DNA of 9,578 nucleotides, taken from NCBI GenBank assembly GCA_937930165.1, contig CALGVL010000232.1, forward strand, positions 1 to 9,578, in the 5' to 3' direction. Position numbers and translations under genes: made by a program. A model generated the notes under the pieces. The model was not told the origin of the DNA, did not search any database, and saw nothing but the letters and a program-made list of their open reading frames with translations. Each line of letters begins with the position of its first letter. Positions within the stretch are counted from its first letter, which is position 1. Shown in pieces: positions 6,844-9,578 of this stretch. This DNA comes from an uncultured Acetobacteraceae bacterium (lineage in GTDB: Bacteria; Pseudomonadota; Alphaproteobacteria; Acetobacterales; Acetobacteraceae).

Positions 6844-6872
6844 AGTCTAGCGATAATGCGAGTCATTCGCAA
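6844..6872 (-). promoter_or_regulatory. Probable sigma70-type promoter for the 6810-5731 operon
   Basis: On the minus strand, TTGCGA (6872-6867) and TAGACT (6849-6844) are separated by exactly 17 nt. Each hexamer matches consensus at 4 of 6 positions. The -10 lies 33 bp before the ATG at 6810, leaving room for the visible AAAGGAGA ribosome site. The Fur-like box covers the -35 and spacer. Confidence 0.5.
6852..6871. promoter_or_regulatory. Fur-like box over the promoter
   Basis: The sequence TGCGAGT-C-ATTCGCA (6857-6871) is a 7-1-7 inverted repeat with one mismatched pair. Bases 6852-6870 match the classical 19-bp Fur consensus at 14 of 19 positions, including GATAATG and TCATT. It overlaps the -35 and spacer of the minus-strand promoter, a standard place for iron-dependent repression. 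Another Fur-superfamily regulator is possible. Confidence 0.65.
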
Positions 6873-7047
6873 TTAGTGGGGCATCGGCCGGTTAGGCGAA
6901 CATCCCGCCGGACCAGAAGTGTGGGCCTCGCCCTGCGCTTCCGGGCGTTCCGCCGCATTCACGCAGGCCAGCGCGATCCGTCAGTCCGCCTCCATCTCCC
7001 TCATCACCCGCGGCAAGGCAGCCCGCAGCGGTGGCAGGCGCGGCGCC

Positions 7048-7797
7048 TCACCGGTTGCGGCGGCGCGGGGTGCGGCCGGGCGGGGCGGCGAGGTCCTGCT
7101 CGGGCACGGCATCCAATTCCAGACGCTCCGCCGCGCCGCGCCAGACCACCCGCCAGCTCCGCGGCCGGCCGCCGCGGCAGCGCAGCAGGTCGAGTTGCCA
7201 GCGAGGGTCGCCCAGATCCTGCGGCGCCCCCCCGGTGCCGGCCAGCGCGCCGATGCGCCAGCGGGTGAGCGCGGCGGAGGTGCCCTCGGCTTCCGTGTCC
7301 CGGCGCAGCAGCAGGCCGATGCCGCCACCAGCCTCGGCCGCGAGCTGCAGGCGCCGCACCGCTTCCGGTTCAGGTTCCGGCAGGGCCAGCAGCGCGCCGG
7401 CGATGCCGGGGCAGCGCAGGCCCTCCTCCATGGCCCATACTGCGTCCTCGGAGCGCGGCGCCCGCACCAGCAGGAGATCCGCGGGGGAGAGACCGAAGCG
7501 CGAGAGGCCGGGCGGCGAGGCATCTGGCTCCGCCGCGATCCACAGCACATTTCCCCTGGCGCGTGCCAGGACCAGGGCGCAGAACCCGGTTACGGCGGCG
7601 GGATCGGCGGCGAGGATCTCGTGCAGCGCGGCGCGGACCAAGCCGCCGGTGGGAAGCCCCTGGTCGATCGCCGGACAGAGGGGCAAGCTGCCTCCGTCCG
7701 GGCTGCCGGTGCCAGCGGGGGCCAGCCTTGCGGCGCGGGCCCGCAAGGCGGCGAGCAGGGCGGGGCGGTCCAGGGCATGTTCGGCGGGCTGGGACAT
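7048..7797 (-). CDS. imuA: ImuA-like SOS mutagenesis protein (RecA-like fold, no Walker A)
   Basis: The product is 249 aa. ImuA is the damage-inducible, RecA/SulA-related partner of ImuB and DnaE2 in error-prone translesion synthesis. Recognisable blocks are IDQGLPTGGLVRAALHEILA (44-63, at the RecA P-loop position but without GxxxxGK[ST], as usual for ImuA) and NVLWIAAEPDASPPGLSRFG (83-102). Then come LLLVRAPRSEDAVWAMEEGL (108-127), RWRIGAL (179-185) and LLRCRGGRPRSWRVVW (204-219). The C-terminus is basic. The start at 7797 has no ribosome site. A LexA box lies 6 bp upstream, so the transcript may be leaderless or nearly so. The frame is open upstream to a stop near 7931 but contains no ATG there. 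imuB and dnaE2 do not follow: the next 237 bp are non-coding and lead to the iron-regulated gene. Confidence 0.82.
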   Translation of the reverse strand: MSQPAEHALDRPALLAALRARAARLAPAGTGSPDGGSLPLCPAIDQGLPTGGLVRAALHEILAADPAAVTGFCALVLARARGNVLWIAAEPDASPPGLSRFGLSPADLLLVRAPRSEDAVWAMEEGLRCPGIAGALLALPEPEPEAVRRLQLAAEAGGGIGLLLRRDTEAEGTSAALTRWRIGALAGTGGAPQDLGDPRWQLDLLRCRGGRPRSWRVVWRGAAERLELDAVPEQDLAAPPGRTPRRRNR

Positions 7798-7803
7798 GAC
7801 GTT

Positions 7804-7818
7804 GTTCGCTTTATGTTC
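7804..7818. promoter_or_regulatory. LexA (SOS) box of the alphaproteobacterial direct-repeat type
   Basis: GTTC-GCTTTAT-GTTC on the plus strand, which is GAAC-N7-GAAC on the minus strand, is an exact match to the alphaproteobacterial LexA motif. It ends 6 bp from the imuA ATG, where bound LexA would block the -10 and start region. A TTGACC hexamer (minus, 7841-7836) lies upstream and could act as -35, but the nearest -10-like CATAAA (7815-7810) is 20 nt away, so the promoter itself is uncertain. Confidence 0.82.
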
Positions 7819-7956
7819 CAGAATCGGGCCCAGCCGGTCAAGTCTTGCCGCAGGCTGGATGCATGCGGTTCCATGCCACCGGGCGGGGATCGCGTGGGTG
7901 GGTCTTGAATCCGCGGGACTCGCAGCAACAGATCACTCGACTAGCGCGGAGGGACC

Positions 7957-8997
7957 ATGACGCCCAAATCGACCCCGACTCCAGGCCAGATCGCCAGCGG
8001 CTTCGCCGGCGCCATCGGCAACACGCCGCTGATCCGCCTGCGCCGCGCCTCCGAGGCCACTGGCTGCGAAATCCTCGCCAAGGCCGAATTCATGGAGCCG
8101 GGCGGCAGCGTGAAGGACCGTGCCGCGCTGGGCATCATTCAGGATGCGGAGGCGCGCGGGCTGCTCATCCCCGGCCAGCCCGGCACGGTGGTGGAGGGCA
8201 CGGCCGGGAATACCGGCATCGGCCTGACGCTCTTCGCCAATGCCCGCGGCTACCGGAGCATCATCGTGGTGCCGGAGACGCAGAGCCGGGAGAAGCTGGA
8301 CTTCCTGCGCATGATCGGCGCCGACCTGCGCCCCGTGCCGGCCAAGCCCTACAGCGACCCGGGCAATTACGTGCATGTCTCCCGCCGCATCGCGGAGGAG
8401 CTGAAGGCGGCGGGCGAGCGGGTGATCTGGGCCAACCAGTTCGACAACCTGGCCAATGCCGCGGCGCATGAGGCGACGACCGGGCCGGAGATCTGGGAGC
8501 AGACCGGCGGCAAGCTGGACGCCTTCACCTGCTCCTGCGGCACCGGCGGGACGCTGGCCGGCGTGGCGCGGGCGCTGAAGGCGCGCAATCCCAGGGTCCG
8601 CATCGTGCTGGCCGATCCGCTCGGCAGCGCCCTCTATTCCTGGGTCAAGACCGGGGAAATCAGGGCGGAGGGCAACTCCATCACCGAGGGCATCGGCCAG
8701 GCGGCGCGCGTGCCCGGCAACCTGGAGGGCGCCCGCGGCGTGATTGACGACGCGGTGCAGATCCCCGACCCGGAGGCACTGGAGCAGATCTACGAATTGC
8801 TGATCGAGGAGGGGATCTCGGTCGGCGGCTCCTCCGGCATCAATGTCGCCGCGGCGATCCGGGTGGCGCGGGAGATGGGGCCCGGTCATACCATCGTGAC
8901 CGTGCTCGCCGATGGCGGGGCGCGCTACCAGAGCAAAATTTTCAACCCGGAATTCCTGCGCGAGCGGAACCTGCCGGTGCCGCCGTGGCTGGCGTGA
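7957..8997 (+). CDS. cysK: Cysteine synthase (O-acetylserine sulfhydrylase), PLP-dependent
   Basis: The product is 346 aa. The enzyme makes L-cysteine from O-acetylserine and sulfide in the cytoplasm. The PLP lysine is K53 in PGGSVKDR. The substrate-binding loop is TAGNTG (82-87) where most CysK proteins have TSGNTG. The PLP phosphate loop is CGTGGT (194-199), and the pyridine-nitrogen serine region is GGSSGIN (290-296). The fold-type II domain spans the whole protein, without the C-terminal CBS domains of cystathionine beta-synthase. EGTAGNTGIGL together with ADPLGSALYSWVKTGE and NSITEGIGQ recalls the fungal/alphaproteobacterial branch of cysteine synthases; I recall this and have not searched it. 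The start has GGAGG (7948-7952) 4 nt upstream. cysE follows after 10 bp, so the pair is an operon. The 159-bp region shared with divergent imuA shows no convincing plus-strand promoter. Confidence 0.93.
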   Translation: MTPKSTPTPGQIASGFAGAIGNTPLIRLRRASEATGCEILAKAEFMEPGGSVKDRAALGIIQDAEARGLLIPGQPGTVVEGTAGNTGIGLTLFANARGYRSIIVVPETQSREKLDFLRMIGADLRPVPAKPYSDPGNYVHVSRRIAEELKAAGERVIWANQFDNLANAAAHEATTGPEIWEQTGGKLDAFTCSCGTGGTLAGVARALKARNPRVRIVLADPLGSALYSWVKTGEIRAEGNSITEGIGQAARVPGNLEGARGVIDDAVQIPDPEALEQIYELLIEEGISVGGSSGINVAAAIRVAREMGPGHTIVTVLADGGARYQSKIFNPEFLRERNLPVPPWLA

Positions 8998-9007
8998 GGT
9001 ATTCTTG

Positions 9008-9578
9008 ATGGAACTGATCGAACTCGCCCGCACCATACGCCAGCGCGACCCGGCCCGGCCGACCTGGCTGGAGGCCGTCACCTGCTATGCCGGGCTGCAT
9101 GCGGTGCTGCTGCATCGCCCGGCGCATGCGCTGTACCGGCTGGGCTTCCATGCGCTGGCGCGCATCGTCTCCCATATCAACCGCTTCATCACCGGCATCG
9201 AGATCCATCCAGGCGCCAAGATCGGCCGGCGCCTCTTCATCGACCACGGCATGGGGCTGGTGGTGGGGGAGACGGCGGAGATCGGCGATGACGTGCTGAT
9301 CTATCACGGCGTCACCCTGGGCGGCCTCTCCGGCCAGCCCGGCAAGCGGCACCCGACCATCGGCGACGGCGTGGCGATTGGCGCCGGGGCGCAGGTTCTG
9401 GGGCCGATCACCGTCGGCGCCGGCGCCCGCATCGGCGCCAATGCCGTGGTGGTGTCCGAGGTGCCGCCGGGGGCCACCGTGGTCGGCATCCCGGCGCGGC
9501 CGCCGCAGGAGCATCGCGTCATGCCGGCGCGGCGGGCGGCCGGGGACTCCCCCGGCTATGGCCTGGCCGAGACGCCCT
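9008..9578 (+). CDS. cysE: Serine O-acetyltransferase, 3' end outside window
   Basis: The frame is open from ATG 9008 to the window edge, giving 190 codons without a stop. CysE acetylates serine with acetyl-CoA to give O-acetylserine, the substrate of the neighbouring cysteine synthase. Active-site features are visible: RDPA with D14, FIDHG with D79 and catalytic H80, GETAEIGDD, HGVTLGG, and GKRHP with R114 and H115. The H80 to H115 spacing of 35 matches E. coli H158 to H193. Left-handed beta-helix hexapeptide repeats run from about 66 to 163 (IEIHPGAKIGRR to VVGIPAR). The helical N-terminus is short, about 65 residues before the beta-helix, as in the compact Bacillus/plant-like form rather than the long E. 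coli form. The ribosome site GAGGT overlaps the cysK stop (TGAGGT), 7 nt before the ATG, suggesting translational coupling. The C-terminal tail, which docks in CysK in the cysteine synthase complex, is not visible. Confidence 0.93.
   Translation, partial: MELIELARTIRQRDPARPTWLEAVTCYAGLHAVLLHRPAHALYRLGFHALARIVSHINRFITGIEIHPGAKIGRRLFIDHGMGLVVGETAEIGDDVLIYHGVTLGGLSGQPGKRHPTIGDGVAIGAGAQVLGPITVGAGARIGANAVVVSEVPPGATVVGIPARPPQEHRVMPARRAAGDSPGYGLAETP

Noticed and set aside
6981..7047. Alternative frame continuing past the imuA stop (ending MREMEAD), considered as a frameshifted ImuA tail or start of imuB
   Set aside because: ImuA already has its conserved C-terminal block (LLRCRGGRP...WRVVW) in its own frame, and the extension does not resemble the N-terminus of ImuB.
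7861..7876. GCATG-N6-CATGC inverted repeat in the imuA-cysK intergenic region, as a possible operator
   Set aside because: Only 5-bp arms without extension, no match to a regulator site I know, and expected by chance at this length.
6919..7908. 329-codon plus-strand ORF opposite imuA
   Set aside because: Low-complexity Gly/Ala/Gln/Arg composition without motifs, while the minus frame gives recognisable ImuA blocks and has a LexA box.
7933..9081. 382-codon minus-strand ORF opposite cysK
   Set aside because: The plus strand encodes cysteine synthase with all catalytic motifs; the antisense frame has none.

Overview
The window is very GC-rich, with a strong G/C bias at third codon positions. 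Its gene content points to an alphaproteobacterium, most likely Rhodospirillales/Acetobacteraceae (Roseomonas-like). The supporting signs are a TIGR02302/DUF4175 low-complexity protein, a UPF0314/DUF2585 membrane protein, an ImuA-type SOS protein behind a GTTC-N7-GTTC LexA box, and a cysK-cysE pair. The taxonomic placement is inferred from these families and was not searched.

Layout, left to right. (1) 2-1729 (+): the C-terminal two thirds of a TIGR02302/DUF4175 protein, cut by the window edge. (2) 1755-1925 (-): a small, well-supported 56-codon gene of unknown function. It is easy to miss because its frame stays open for 2.6 kb antisense to the next gene. (3) 2058-5654 (+): a 1198-residue RTX (hemolysin-type calcium-binding) protein with a type I secretion C-terminus and no visible catalytic domain. 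It contains a duplicated ~168-residue module carrying EF-hand/dockerin-like loops, then a block of five beta-type repeats. (4) On the minus strand, 6810-6361 and 6321-5731 form a probable two-gene operon. The first gene is an uncharacterised 149-residue protein with a CPLCPH motif, and the second is a DUF2585 membrane protein. A 17-bp-spaced promoter overlapped by a Fur-like box precedes them. (5) 7797-7048 (-): imuA, with an alphaproteobacterial LexA box almost touching its start codon. No imuB or dnaE2 follows. (6) 7957-8997 (+) cysK and 9008-9578+ (+) cysE, running off the right edge, make the two enzymes of cysteine synthesis from serine.

Functionally these are several unrelated small units: a calcium-binding secreted surface protein, an iron-responsive operon, an SOS gene and a cysteine biosynthesis operon. 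I see no tRNA, rRNA, CRISPR array, insertion sequence or prophage. The most interesting items are the small gene at 1755-1925, the Fur-like control of an unrecognised protein, the LexA box abutting orphan imuA, and the modular duplication in the RTX protein.
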